Positions 23,336 through 33,279 are shown, numbered from the stretch's first letter. The stretch: 64,000 nt of DNA from Anaerocolumna jejuensis DSM 15929 (GCF_900142215.1 NZ_FRAC01000006.1:707854-771853), one strand, 5' to 3'. Notes: generated by a model not told the origin, from the sequence alone. Translations and numbers: made by a program.

Positions 23336-23733
23336 TGATTGTTGCAATTGAGTTTTATATGCACTATGTGCATTGTTAATTAATGAAGGTTAAAGGTTTA
23401 TAAGGCAGGGGGATATATGATATTGCAGAATAAAAATATGCAGAACGATTGTTTATAGCTTAAACTACTGAACAATATTACATAGTTAAAATAAAAACTC
23501 TTGTATTTATGCTAGCTAACTTCATTTTAAACTATTTAAAAAACTAGAGAATATCTTATTCTAAATAAAATTTAATATCCAATACTTCAGTTTCATTCAT
23601 TAATTTCTCTCATTCTCAAAACATTAAACGAATTACTAAATCAATTATTCCCCTCTCTAATCACTTCATAAATAACAAAGAAAAAATAAAACATTAAAAA
23701 TAAAACATAAAAAATTTATAATTGAAATACCCA

Positions 23734-23970
23734 GATGAATTGGGCTTTCTGTTTAGGAGTTTTGTCTTGAGAGGTTCCTTAATGACACTTAAACGCCGGC
23801 AGCTATGACTAGGTAAAGCAGCTCCACTGTCTGAGCGCAATACATTTCACGTACTTCACATCCTCCCAGCGAGTTTGGAGCAGCTTTGCCTGCCAGGAAT
23901 AGCTGCCGGCGTTTCTAGTGGAATAAGGAACCTTGAAAACAAAACTCCTAAACAGAAAGTCCAATTCATC
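23734..23970 (-). repeat. Hairpin module B2 (minus orientation)
   Basis: Outer stem: 23734-23764 with 23940-23970, 31 pairs with one wobble. In minus orientation it has the islands TTCCACTA, CTGGCAGG, CCAAACTCGCTGG, ACAGTGG, CCTAGTCAT and TTAAGTGTCATTAAGG. Middle stem: GCCGGCAGCTAT with ATAGCTGCCGGC. Inner stem: AAAGCTGCTC with GAGCTGCTTT (one mismatch). It is the inverted partner of B1 within element B. Confidence 0.73.
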
Positions 23971-24142
23971 GTCCGTTTCCACATCCTAAACCCGTTTTTC
24001 CCTTTCATATCTTAAAACTGCGTCCATCATAACAGCAGATTTTATACTTTATTAAAATTATAAAACCCTACACTTTAACACCAGCCTTCCTTCCAGTATT
24101 ATTCTATTTTATGAAATTAATAAAACAGGAAGGATGATTCGC

Positions 24143-24874
24143 ATGGAAACAACCATTAAAGTAGAAGAATTATGCAAGTCCTATGCCCATGTAAAAGCCG
24201 TAGAAAACGTCAATTTCTCTATTTGCTCCGGAGAAGTATTTGGCTTGCTGGGTGCAAACGGTGCTGGAAAAAGCACTACAATTGAGTGTATTTTAGGTAC
24301 CAAAAAGCAGGACAGGGGAAGGGTGTCCATTTTGGGAATGAATCCTCACAAGGAGCGGAAAAAGCTCTTTGAGAGGGTGGGTGTTCAATTTCAGGAGGCT
24401 AATTATCAGGACAAAATAAAGGTGTCTGAGCTTTGTAAGGTCACCTCCTCCCTTTACAAAACCTCTCTGGATTATATGCCTCTATTAAAACAGTTTGGGC
24501 TTTCCGACAAGCTGAAAAGCGATGTAAGTGAGCTTTCGGGAGGCCAGAAACAGCGGCTGTTTATAGTTCTTGCACTTATTCCGGACCCTGAGGTCGTATT
24601 TTTAGATGAACTGACAACCGGATTGGATACAAAGGCCCGGCGGGATGTTTGGAAAAGCCTCACTGACTTAAAAGCAAAAGGCTTGACCATTCTGCTGACC
24701 TCTCATTTTATGGACGAGGTGGAAGCCCTGTGTGATAAGATCATGATTCTAAAAAATGGAGTCAGCATATTTTACGGGACAGTACAGGATGCAGTTGCAG
24801 CCAGTCCCTATGATAAATTTGAAGATGCGTATCTATGGTATACGAATGAGGAGGAAGAAAATGCGGGCATTTAG
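24143..24874 (+). CDS. ABC exporter ATP-binding protein
   Basis: About 243 residues from the ATG at 24143 (METTIKVEEL), nine bases after AGGAAGG; the earlier in-frame ATG at 24134 is too close to that site. Walker A is GANGAGKSTTIECI, the signature is LSGGQKQRLF, Walker B is VVFLDELTTGLD, and the H-loop is LTSHFMDE. It belongs to the CcmA/DRA group that pairs with ABC-2 permeases for drug, antibiotic or lipid export. Its 3' end overlaps the permease start by 14 bp, indicating translational coupling. No regulator is adjacent; the structured element B lies directly upstream. Confidence 0.9.
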   Translation: METTIKVEELCKSYAHVKAVENVNFSICSGEVFGLLGANGAGKSTTIECILGTKKQDRGRVSILGMNPHKERKKLFERVGVQFQEANYQDKIKVSELCKVTSSLYKTSLDYMPLLKQFGLSDKLKSDVSELSGGQKQRLFIVLALIPDPEVVFLDELTTGLDTKARRDVWKSLTDLKAKGLTILLTSHFMDEVEALCDKIMILKNGVSIFYGTVQDAVAASPYDKFEDAYLWYTNEEEENAGI

Positions 24875-25604
24875 AACACTATTTATTACAGAAAGCAGGC
24901 TGTCCCTTCGCGGAATGGACATGTTCATTTTTGCAATATGCATGCCTGTTGTTATGGTGGTTATTTTAGGGGCTGTTTTTGGAAATAAGCCTGCTTTTGA
25001 TGGAGCGGACTATACCTTTTTGGAGCAATCCTTTGGAGCAGTGGCAACAATTGCAATTTGTGCCGGCGGAGTTATGGGACTTCCGTTAGTCGTATCCGAT
25101 TACCGAAACAGGAAGATTTTAAAACGGTTCAAGGTCACACCAACCAGTCCCGCCCTTATTTTAGCGGTTCAGACTGCAATCTATGCACTTTATTCCATCC
25201 TTTCACTCATTCTGGTTTATATAGCAGGGGCAGTTTTTTTCAGCTATCAATTACATGGTTCCTGGCTTAAATTCCTGGGCGCCTATTTGCTGGTTATGCT
25301 TTCTATGTTCAGCATTGGATTAATGGTAGGGGGACTTGCCCCGAACATGAAAATAGCAAGTGCCGCAGCAAGCCTGCTGTACTTTCCAATGCTGATTTTT
25401 TCAGGTGCTACTTTGCCTTATGAAGTTATGCCCGCACCACTTCAAAAAGTGGCGGATGTTATGCCTCTGACCCAGGGTATTAAGCTACTGAAAGCGGCTT
25501 CACTGGGTCTGCCCATGGATAGTGTTTTTATCCCCATTGCTGTAATGGCTGCACTTGCTGTGATTTGTATATGTATCTCCCTCTTCTTTTTTAAGTGGGA
25601 GTAG
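24861..25604 (+). CDS. ABC-2 type exporter permease
   Basis: 247 residues from the ATG at 24861 (MRAFRTLFITESRLSLRGM), preceded by GAGGAGGAAGAAA and overlapping the ATPase gene; a longer frame from 24756 runs inside the ATPase gene and is rejected. Six hydrophobic segments are visible, with KRFKVTPTSPALILAVQ in the first half and IFSGATLPYEVMPAPLQKVADVMPLTQGIKLLK near the end, which is characteristic of ABC-2 permeases. Together with the upstream ATPase it forms a two-gene exporter of unknown substrate, probably a drug or peptide. Confidence 0.88.
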   Translation: MRAFRTLFITESRLSLRGMDMFIFAICMPVVMVVILGAVFGNKPAFDGADYTFLEQSFGAVATIAICAGGVMGLPLVVSDYRNRKILKRFKVTPTSPALILAVQTAIYALYSILSLILVYIAGAVFFSYQLHGSWLKFLGAYLLVMLSMFSIGLMVGGLAPNMKIASAAASLLYFPMLIFSGATLPYEVMPAPLQKVADVMPLTQGIKLLKAASLGLPMDSVFIPIAVMAALAVICICISLFFFKWE

Positions 25605-25706
25605 TTCTTGCTTTCCTGCTGCTGGACTGAGATGAAAATCTGCTGCTGGAGCGATGTGTAAAGCTTCAGCTCAGCCTGTCTGCATGCTGAATCCAAGGGG
25701 ATTCGT

Positions 25707-25735
25707 TTGAATTATTACCAGATTTTTGTTATAAT
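25707..25735 (+). promoter_or_regulatory. Promoter of the YesM-like kinase gene
   Basis: TTGAAT (25707-25712) and TATAAT (25730-25735) are separated by 17 bp, a near-consensus vegetative promoter 147 bp before the kinase start. A small inverted repeat GAATCC/GGATTC (25689-25704) overlaps the upstream edge and may end the ABC exporter transcript. Confidence 0.6.
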
Positions 25736-25881
25736 GCTATTAACTAACAGAACTAATTTATCCATTCAAACAAACACCCCTCTTACATGCGGTGAGGCCA
25801 TTTCCGACAGTCTTTCTGTAAAAATGAAGGCTTCAAAAAGAGGGAAGCGTTCAATAATAATTACAGAGAGGGATTATACAT

Positions 25882-27669
25882 ATGTTTCATATTACAAAAC
25901 CAGTATCCAGAATGAAAATTAAAAAGCAGATGTATCTTATATTTATACCGTTAATTATAATACCTGTTTTATTTATAGGTACTTATCTGACAACCTTTTT
26001 TATGAAAGCATTGTACAAGCAGACCAGTACACAGCTGGAATCTGATAACATACGTGTAAAATCCATAATGCTGGATTGCCTGATAAATGTTTACAATATA
26101 TCAACCGATTTAATATCGGATAATATGCTGAAATCGATTCTGACAACAACCTACCTAGATGCGAAAGAAGCAAATAATTCTCTTAATAACTATAATCCCT
26201 ACGAAGACTATGTACAAAATTATTCTTTTATCTCTTCCATAACCGTATATACGGATAATACCACGCTGCCTGAAACCAAATATATTAAGCATATTAATCC
26301 CTCCATCTATAAGCAGTTAGTATCGAAGGTCCTGATTCCCTCCAGCTGTAAATGGGCTTATTCCTCACCGGATACTGCCGTCAATCCTGCCAGGGAACTG
26401 ATGCTGATACGTTCTTTTCAGACCGTTCAATCAAAATACAAGGCTATTGTTGTTATTAAAATCAGCAATAATTTTATTAAAAACCGAATTCAGAACAATG
26501 ATTTATATACCGCTATTTCTTTAAACAACAATCCTGTTTTTTTCAGCACTACCCGTTCAATGCAGGGGAAGCCCCAGGATGTTCCCATTGACTACAATAC
26601 GGACTATTATCAGTATAAGGGGCTTTTTAATTTCCAGGATGCCAATGTACTGGGACATGTCTCTTCCTTACCGGTATTTCAATCAAAGGATAAGCTCTAT
26701 ATAACTACTATTGATTTTGAAGCTTACCGCAATATCACAAAAATTATGATAATGTGTATAGCAATCATATCGCTGGCAATCTTCATTCCTCTGGCCGGCA
26801 TTTTATTATATACGAAATTTTTTAGTACGAGAGTTAATTCCTTAAGGACTGCTATGAGAAGTGCCGCTATGGGTAATTTTGACGTGATTGAAACCCTTCG
26901 GGGGGATGATGAGTTGACGGAAACCTTTGCAGACCTGCAATATATGATTACTACATTAAAGCAAAAAGAAGCAGCAATGTTCGAATCAAAACTGAAGGAA
27001 AAAGAATTGCTGAATCAGCAGCAGCGGATGGAATTTAAGATTTTATCCAGTCAGATCAATCCTCACTTTTTGTATAACACACTTGAAACTATTCGTATGC
27101 TGGCAATCGATGCCGGAACCATGAATATAGCTTCTGCCATAAAGTTACTTGGAAAATCCATGCATTATGTGCTTGAGAATGCAGAGACCTTTTCAACCAC
27201 CCTTAAAAATGAGCTGGACTATATTGACGTATATTTGCAAATACAAAAGTTACGTTTCGAAGAACGGCTGGATTACAAAATAGAATTACCGGATGATTTT
27301 TCTGCCAAAGACTATCAGATACTGCCTCTTTTACTTCAGCCCATCGTAGAAAATGCAGTTTTGCATGGGCTTGAGAATGTATCGAAAAATGGGTATGTTT
27401 CCGTCATTATAAATACCGACTTTAATACAAAATTATTTATCGATATTCTGGACAACGGAACAGGAATGACCAGTGATAAACTAAACCATTTAAACCGTCT
27501 GTTAACTGATAATATTGACTATGATGCCGACAGAAGCAGCATAGGGCTGAGTAATATAACCAGACGTATACGTTTATTCTACGGAGAGTCTTATTATATG
27601 AAAATTATCAGCTCCACCGAAAAGGGAACTCATGTACAATTGGTACTTCCTCTTATTCCGAATCAATAA
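25882..27669 (+). CDS. YesM/LytS-type sensor histidine kinase
   Basis: A 595-residue membrane kinase. One membrane segment (about 12-36) and a second (about 288-312) bracket a roughly 250-residue extracellular sensor domain; a HAMP domain follows. The His_kinase domain has LSSQINPHFLYNTLETIRML with the phosphoacceptor His395. The ATPase part has LLLQPIVENAVLHGL, FIDILDNGTGM and SIGLSNITRRIRLFYG. Kinases of this kind pair with YesN response regulators to induce oligosaccharide uptake and breakdown. The YesN-like gene at 31726 lies on the other strand beyond the GH2 gene and is the obvious partner. AGAGAGGG precedes the ATG. Confidence 0.92.
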   Translation: MFHITKPVSRMKIKKQMYLIFIPLIIIPVLFIGTYLTTFFMKALYKQTSTQLESDNIRVKSIMLDCLINVYNISTDLISDNMLKSILTTTYLDAKEANNSLNNYNPYEDYVQNYSFISSITVYTDNTTLPETKYIKHINPSIYKQLVSKVLIPSSCKWAYSSPDTAVNPARELMLIRSFQTVQSKYKAIVVIKISNNFIKNRIQNNDLYTAISLNNNPVFFSTTRSMQGKPQDVPIDYNTDYYQYKGLFNFQDANVLGHVSSLPVFQSKDKLYITTIDFEAYRNITKIMIMCIAIISLAIFIPLAGILLYTKFFSTRVNSLRTAMRSAAMGNFDVIETLRGDDELTETFADLQYMITTLKQKEAAMFESKLKEKELLNQQQRMEFKILSSQINPHFLYNTLETIRMLAIDAGTMNIASAIKLLGKSMHYVLENAETFSTTLKNELDYIDVYLQIQKLRFEERLDYKIELPDDFSAKDYQILPLLLQPIVENAVLHGLENVSKNGYVSVIINTDFNTKLFIDILDNGTGMTSDKLNHLNRLLTDNIDYDADRSSIGLSNITRRIRLFYGESYYMKIISSTEKGTHVQLVLPLIPNQ

Positions 27670-27873
27670 ATAAATGGAAGCAATAAAATAAATAGAATCA
27701 TTAAAATAAATGAAAGTATTAAAACCCAAATCCCGGTAACCAGCCAGGTTAATGATTTTTAAAACTAACAAAAAGATGAGACCGCCGCAAAAGAACAACT
27801 AATACCGGATATTGCATACATAAATGAATTTATGCAGGATATCGGTATGAACTTTCTTTTACAGCGGCCCCAT

Positions 27874-28152
27874 CTTTTTGCATATAGCCTATGTTAAACT
27901 AAGCCATGACAGGCATTGTACCAATTCTCATCAATCTTTTGTATATACCCTAAGTGAACTTAAGCCAGTAGCAGGCATTGCCGATTCTCACCAATCTTTT
28001 TTGTATATACCCTAAATGAACTTAAGCCAGTAGCAGGCATTGAGCCAATTCTCACCAATCTTTTTTGTACATACCCTAAATAACTTAAGCCAGTAGCAGG
28101 CATTATGCCGCTTCACACAATCTTTTTTGCACGCAGCCTAAGTTAACTTAAC
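27874..28152. repeat. 60-64 bp tandem repeat array, about 4.5 copies
   Basis: Between the convergent kinase and GH2 genes (27670-28162) no gene is seen. The array unit runs CTTTTTTGTATATACCCTAA, then TGAACTTAAGCCAGTAGCAGG, CATTG and ATTCTCACCAAT. Copies begin near 27874, 27936, 27996, 28060 and a half copy near 28122. Units vary by small indels, so it is non-coding. It contains short palindromes (GTATATAC, CTTAAG) and T runs that might help end transcription from both sides. Confidence 0.8.
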
Positions 28153-28162
28153 AAATACAAAT

Positions 28163-31100
28163 TCAGTTTTTTCTTTGAAACTGAAACCATTTAAAGTCAA
28201 ACTTACTGCCAGGTAAGAAAATAAAGCTAACTTTATTGCATCCGGTGATGTTTTTTAATTTAAACTCATGTTTTTCATATTCTTCAGAAAAAGGAATTTC
28301 CACCAGCTGTTTTTCACAATGGCTATCCTTATCAAATTGAATATGTACTGTATTAATATCAATCGGTGAACGGCCGAATAGAACAATGCTGTCCAGGCCC
28401 TCCTGGCCAAAGTCCATATTCTCAAATTCCAGCACTACATTGTTTCCTATATTTTCTATGGCATCCTTTGTAATATTATACGAGTCACCGTAGATTTGGC
28501 TATTGTCTTTTACCTCTATGATTTCATAGGCTTTTTCATATTTCTTAAACTGAAATCCCTGAATATCCAGTTTTATTTTTACACCTATGCATAGTGTTGA
28601 AATTCCCTTCAGCCTTCTTGGAAGCTTAAAGATTTCCGGCTGGTATGTGTTCCAGATAAAGTCCTTGTGATAAATTGTTTTCAATAAAAGAGAAGCATTT
28701 TCTTCTTCCGGCATTCCTTCCCATATTTCAATTTCAAAGGGGTCATTGCCCAAATAATATATCGGTATCCTCAGTTCATCCGAACCGTAATCTCCGAAAT
28801 CAACTCCTTTAAATCCAATGTAATTCTGCGTATTTTCAGTAGAAACACCGCCCGATAAGCCACTGTGGATTTCTGTATTACTACTATTGTACAGGCCGGC
28901 AGATACAAATTCGTATGGATTCAAAGCGGCTTCACCCAAGCCTGTAATTTCAAATTCCAGTTCAGACACTATCCCCGGAACTTTACAGCCGTTATTTGCC
29001 GTACACCGGAGACGGAATTCACCATCACCCAGCGCTGTAATTACCGCCTCTGTACCCTGTGCTTCAATTTCCGCAATGTTTGTTATAATACCGTTTGCTG
29101 TAATGGCCTTCCACTCAATGTCCTTGTATGTTGCATTATCCGGCAATATTCTGGCAGTAACCTTTACGGACCTGTTTTCTTGTGTCAAAGCACCTTTTCC
29201 ATGATTTTTCAGCTCAATTTTACGGATGGGTATTTCTTTGATGCTATCCGACTTCCTGTTTTCTGTCAGAGCCGAAACTCCTCTTATTCTTTCATCCTCA
29301 AGGGAATGAAAAATTATTTCTTCCGGCTTCATGCCCTCCGATGAAACCTTAAATTGAATAATTCCAGGTTCCTCTTTTGCTGCAACCATGGCAAGGAGTT
29401 TTCCCGAAAACAGCCTGCGGCTGGTACCTTTATAAGCCTCATAATCCGTGCTGTCTCCGTTGTCCAATCCAACCAGGCGGCCTGCTCCTGTAACTTCAAC
29501 CTCAACACGGTTATTCGCATTTGCTACCGGTACGCCCTTCTCATCAGTCATGGAAATCTCTATAAAGATCATATCCATGCCGTTTGTTTTCATTACGGTC
29601 TTATCCGGATTTATTACTATTTGGGCAGCATCGCCAAAGGAGCGTTGTTCATCAACTGCTACTATAGTATTCATTTCATCGTATGCCACTGCCCTGATAC
29701 AGCCCTTTTGATAAGGCACCTGCCATTCACCGGATAATTGTATCCCTTTTTTATGGTCCGCTTCAAATATTCCCATGGATATCTCATTGACAAACAGCTC
29801 TGTTTTGGGTGCATTGGAATAGATTCTTATATCAATAAGCTGCCCTTCATTAAAATCCCAGTAGGGCAATATATGAACCATAGGATTTGTCTTATAATCC
29901 GTCCATTCTGCCTGATAGATATAGTAGGAATCTTTCTTAAAGCCTGCTGTATCAAGCTGCCCAAAATAAGAATTCTTTGTAAAATAAGGCGTAGGCTCGC
30001 CAATATAATCAAATCCGGACCAGATAAACTGCCCAAGGCAATATTTTGCATCCCTGTCATCGGTAATGTTCTTCTGGGTATTTTTTGCACCCCAGCTGGT
30101 CGAACAGTTCCCCAAGGAAGAGCATTGCTCATCTTCATGGGTCACTACTGTTTTATCCGCCGGAAAATGATAGATTCCCCTGCTTTGAAGAGTAGAGGCC
30201 GTTTCGCTTCCGTATATTACCCAATCGGGATACTTTTTATGATGCTCCTCATACAATGCTTCGCCATAGTTATAACCTGCTATCCGCAGCTCGTCTGCAC
30301 ATTTTTGTGCGTTTTCCCCTGCCATAAAGTTCGAGCCAATGGTAATAACTCCGTTATTTTTCGGGTCGTGAAGAAGTACTAAATCCCGAAGCCTCCTGGT
30401 GATTTCCAATCCTCTTTCATCTGCATGGGTATCATATATTTCATTGCCGATACTCCACATTATAATACTCGGATGGTTTCTATCCCTTCGTATCCAGCTG
30501 GCAACATCTCTTTCGCACCACTCATTAAAGTATCTGGCGTAATCAAACTCCGTCTTCGGCCTTTCCCACATATCAAAGGCTTCTGACACAATTAAAATAC
30601 CTGCTTCGTCCGCTAAATCCATCAGTTCAACCGCCGGAATATTGTGGGAGGTCCTTATGGCATTAACCCCCATTTTCTTCAATAATTCTATCTGCCTTCT
30701 GATAGCCTCTTTGTTTACTGCCGCTCCTAATGCACCTAAGTCATGATGCTGGCATGCTCCATGTATTTTAGTATATTTCCCGTTAAGAAAAAAGCCTTCC
30801 TCCCTGTCAAAAAGCAGGGTCCTGAAGCCAAAGCTTTGAACAACGGAATCAACAGTTTCATCCTCCAAAATTAATTCTGATTTCAGCTGATATAAATACG
30901 GTTCTTCCAAACTCCACTCCCGTATATCCTCTAAAAATATCGACTGCTTCTCCCTTGTCTTATCAGCTGTAAGAGTAAGTTTGTCTTCCCTGCTTGCAGC
31001 TACCCTTCCCTGTCTGTCCATAATCGAAGTTCTTAACATTGCGCGGCTGTTCTTATGATTCTCTTCTATCAGCTCCGAATCAATTTCCACAAGCCAGCCG

Positions 31101-31582
31101 TCCTTCTCTTTTTGGGTGGCAATATAGATACCATCGGTTATAAAATGTGCCTGATTTAATATTTTCAGCCAGACATTCCGATATATTCCTGCTCCTGAAT
31201 ACCACCTGGTGTTTAAGCTCTGATAGGTCACTCTAACCTTGATTTCATTTTCGCCGGGATGCAAATATTTTGTTATGTCAAATTCAAAGGAAGTATAACC
31301 ATATTTCCACTCACCCACTGCGGCATCATTTATGTAAACGGCTGAATCCATATAAACACCTTCAAAATATAAACAGATGACCTTATTTTCCATGTCTTCC
31401 ACAGTAAAGTGTTTTCTATACCAGCCTTCGCCGGTTTCATATAAATCCTGCATATTGTAAATCAGCCAGTCATGAGGGATGTCTACGGCAGACCATTTAA
31501 TGTCCCTTTGATTTATAGCCTCAAGAGGTGTAAAAATTTCCTGTTGGGTAAAGCTCCATCCATCGTTGAATAAATAGTTCAT
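28163..31582 (-). CDS. Large GH2 beta-galactosidase with C-terminal accessory domains
   Basis: A 1139-residue GH2 enzyme without signal peptide. N-terminal sugar-binding domain (GEGWYRKHF near 51, WYSGAGIYRNVWL near 132), Ig-like domain, then a TIM barrel. The acid/base is Glu381 in WSIGNEIYD and the nucleophile is Glu460 in IYGSETAS. After the barrel come a DUF4982-like region (TELFVNEISMG), an Ig-like module, a Big-like module near 790-880 and a jelly-roll, carbohydrate-binding-like domain with KGVDFGDYGSDELRI near 930. It would cleave beta-galactosides (or related beta-linked sugars) in the cytoplasm. It follows the YesN regulator and Lpl-type importer on the same strand. Confidence 0.9.
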   Translation of the reverse strand: MNYLFNDGWSFTQQEIFTPLEAINQRDIKWSAVDIPHDWLIYNMQDLYETGEGWYRKHFTVEDMENKVICLYFEGVYMDSAVYINDAAVGEWKYGYTSFEFDITKYLHPGENEIKVRVTYQSLNTRWYSGAGIYRNVWLKILNQAHFITDGIYIATQKEKDGWLVEIDSELIEENHKNSRAMLRTSIMDRQGRVAASREDKLTLTADKTREKQSIFLEDIREWSLEEPYLYQLKSELILEDETVDSVVQSFGFRTLLFDREEGFFLNGKYTKIHGACQHHDLGALGAAVNKEAIRRQIELLKKMGVNAIRTSHNIPAVELMDLADEAGILIVSEAFDMWERPKTEFDYARYFNEWCERDVASWIRRDRNHPSIIMWSIGNEIYDTHADERGLEITRRLRDLVLLHDPKNNGVITIGSNFMAGENAQKCADELRIAGYNYGEALYEEHHKKYPDWVIYGSETASTLQSRGIYHFPADKTVVTHEDEQCSSLGNCSTSWGAKNTQKNITDDRDAKYCLGQFIWSGFDYIGEPTPYFTKNSYFGQLDTAGFKKDSYYIYQAEWTDYKTNPMVHILPYWDFNEGQLIDIRIYSNAPKTELFVNEISMGIFEADHKKGIQLSGEWQVPYQKGCIRAVAYDEMNTIVAVDEQRSFGDAAQIVINPDKTVMKTNGMDMIFIEISMTDEKGVPVANANNRVEVEVTGAGRLVGLDNGDSTDYEAYKGTSRRLFSGKLLAMVAAKEEPGIIQFKVSSEGMKPEEIIFHSLEDERIRGVSALTENRKSDSIKEIPIRKIELKNHGKGALTQENRSVKVTARILPDNATYKDIEWKAITANGIITNIAEIEAQGTEAVITALGDGEFRLRCTANNGCKVPGIVSELEFEITGLGEAALNPYEFVSAGLYNSSNTEIHSGLSGGVSTENTQNYIGFKGVDFGDYGSDELRIPIYYLGNDPFEIEIWEGMPEEENASLLLKTIYHKDFIWNTYQPEIFKLPRRLKGISTLCIGVKIKLDIQGFQFKKYEKAYEIIEVKDNSQIYGDSYNITKDAIENIGNNVVLEFENMDFGQEGLDSIVLFGRSPIDINTVHIQFDKDSHCEKQLVEIPFSEEYEKHEFKLKNITGCNKVSFIFLPGSKFDFKWFQFQRKN

Positions 31583-31725
31583 TTTAACTCTCCAGTTCCG
31601 TAAAGAATTTTAAGCGGTGTTTATAAAATCATCTTCGCAATTACCGTTTCAAAATATGGAATTATATCGTCAATTGCTGTTTCTAAATATATTATCTCAG
31701 TAATTTCTGATTTCGCAATATGACA

Positions 31726-33279
31726 TTATACCGGCAATTGCTGCTTTCGAAATTCGGTAGGAGTCAGATTTGTATATCTTTTAAATTTGGTATAGAAATA
31801 TTCAACACTGCGATATCCTACCTTTTCAGCTATTTCATATACCTTCATATTATCCTGCTTTAACAGCTTAATGGAATTCTGTATCCTTATGTAATCTACA
31901 TAGTAGTTGAAACTCTCCCCTGTTTTTTCATGAAATATTTTTCCTAAATAACAGCTGTTATAGCCAAACAAGCAGGCAATGCTTTCAAGCTTCAGGTTTT
32001 CCATATAATTGTGCTGAATGTAAAAAATCACACTGTCTATAATGCTGTCACTTGAAGAACCGCCAATGGAATTCATAATAATCTCAAATTGCTCTGTAAA
32101 AAACGTAATGATTTCATAGAGATAATTTCTCGTTGTTATAAAATTGATAATTTGTGTGTTGGTGGGAAACGGTATTTTACTAACTACATACAGGTTACTG
32201 ATTTTATCCTTGATCTGTATGAACAAATCCGATAAAAACAGCTTGATATCAGCTATGGTATCCTCACACAGGTTCAGCTTTTTCTCCAAATCATGCAGCG
32301 TTTCTACCCATAAATTCCGATTGTGCGACTGGATGAAATTCACCAGCATATTGAAGTATTCCATTATTATTTCATTGTTAAGCTCGAGGGTATCGTGATT
32401 TAGCTCCGCCATTGTCTGATAACCTATGGTATGCTGGTTTTGGGCACAAAAAAAACGCCTCTGTAATAATTGAAAAGCATCCAGATAGGAAGTGCGCAGC
32501 TCTGCTATAGTTGTTATGATTCTACCATAGGCAATAAACAAAGTGTCAAGAGGCGAGCCCTTCTGCGGCTTCAAATCATATTCAAATTTCTCTAAAAACC
32601 GGTTGAACTGGTTTATTGCAAATTCCCCTTTTAGTATTATTACTTCATTGTCATCGACCGTTACACTTTCATAGGAATTGCTGTCCTGGTTCGTAACCCT
32701 TAATAACTCGGAAAAATTATAGGAAATATCAGCAATATTAAAACTGTATTTCTCATAAATGACCACTTGATAAAGATTGGCTGTCATATTTAAATCCGTT
32801 AAATTTATTTTTGATACATCGGCACTTCCATTAATCAGATCCCTCAATATGGATATTTTCGCTTTTTCACGATAATGGTTGACCGTAATTTTATGAATTG
32901 CTTCCTCATTAAGTTCTTTTGAGAGGGATAGCAAGGCAGCTTCCAATTCCTCCTCATTAATTGGTTTATTTAAATAAAATTTAACATCATACCGGATTGC
33001 TTTTTGTGCATAGGCAAAATCAGAAAAACCGCTTAAAATAATAATTTTGCCTTTATAATTGCACGCACGTGCACTTTGTATTACATCAAGGCCATCCATA
33101 AGAGGCATTTTAATATCCATTAACACGATATCCGGGTTAAATTTAACTAAGCATGAAAGGGTCTCTTCACCGTCCGATGCTTCCGCGATAATCTTATATC
33201 CAAGCTGCTCCCAATTAACTATTTTCTTTATGCCTCGTCTAATGATTGTTTCATCGTCTGCGATTAAAACTGTATACAT
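31726..33279 (-). CDS. YesN-type response regulator with AraC DNA-binding domain
   Basis: A 517-residue regulator. The N-terminal receiver domain (1-120) has the acidic pair in LIADDE, phosphoacceptor Asp in PDIVLMDIKMPLMDGL near 55, and Lys in FYLNKPI near 105. A helical central part (about 130-400) follows. The C-terminal 100 residues hold the AraC helix-turn-helices: NLKLESIACLFGYNSCYLGKIFHEKTG and VYEIAEKVGYRSVEYFYTKFKRYTNLTPTEFRKQ. It is the likely partner of the kinase at 25882 and should activate the importer and GH2 genes on either side. It is flanked on the same strand by both. Confidence 0.93.
   Translation of the reverse strand: MYTVLIADDETIIRRGIKKIVNWEQLGYKIIAEASDGEETLSCLVKFNPDIVLMDIKMPLMDGLDVIQSARACNYKGKIIILSGFSDFAYAQKAIRYDVKFYLNKPINEEELEAALLSLSKELNEEAIHKITVNHYREKAKISILRDLINGSADVSKINLTDLNMTANLYQVVIYEKYSFNIADISYNFSELLRVTNQDSNSYESVTVDDNEVIILKGEFAINQFNRFLEKFEYDLKPQKGSPLDTLFIAYGRIITTIAELRTSYLDAFQLLQRRFFCAQNQHTIGYQTMAELNHDTLELNNEIIMEYFNMLVNFIQSHNRNLWVETLHDLEKKLNLCEDTIADIKLFLSDLFIQIKDKISNLYVVSKIPFPTNTQIINFITTRNYLYEIITFFTEQFEIIMNSIGGSSSDSIIDSVIFYIQHNYMENLKLESIACLFGYNSCYLGKIFHEKTGESFNYYVDYIRIQNSIKLLKQDNMKVYEIAEKVGYRSVEYFYTKFKRYTNLTPTEFRKQQLPV

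Larger units (their letters stand above)
23091..23980. mobile_element. Paired-hairpin element B, protein-free, with terminal inverted repeats
   Basis: An 890 bp non-coding relative of the element at 3388. GGAAACGGACGAT at 23091-23103 is repeated inverted at 23968-23980, perfect over 13 bp. Hairpin module B1 (23101-23335) and its inverted partner B2 (23734-23970) flank a 398 bp AT-rich centre in which I find no gene. The same GGGGGGATTG stretch precedes it (23081-23090). The centre is unrelated to and longer than that of element A, so only the ends are conserved, as in non-autonomous mobile elements. It fills the gap between rhaD and the ABC exporter at 24143. Confidence 0.7.

Noticed and set aside
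27874..28152. Tandem repeats considered as a CRISPR array
   Set aside because: Units are contiguous and diverged with no unique spacers, are about 60 bp long, and no cas gene is near.
29738..30382. 214-codon plus-strand frame inside the GH2 gene
   Set aside because: Antisense to conserved beta-galactosidase motifs and with no protein family pattern.
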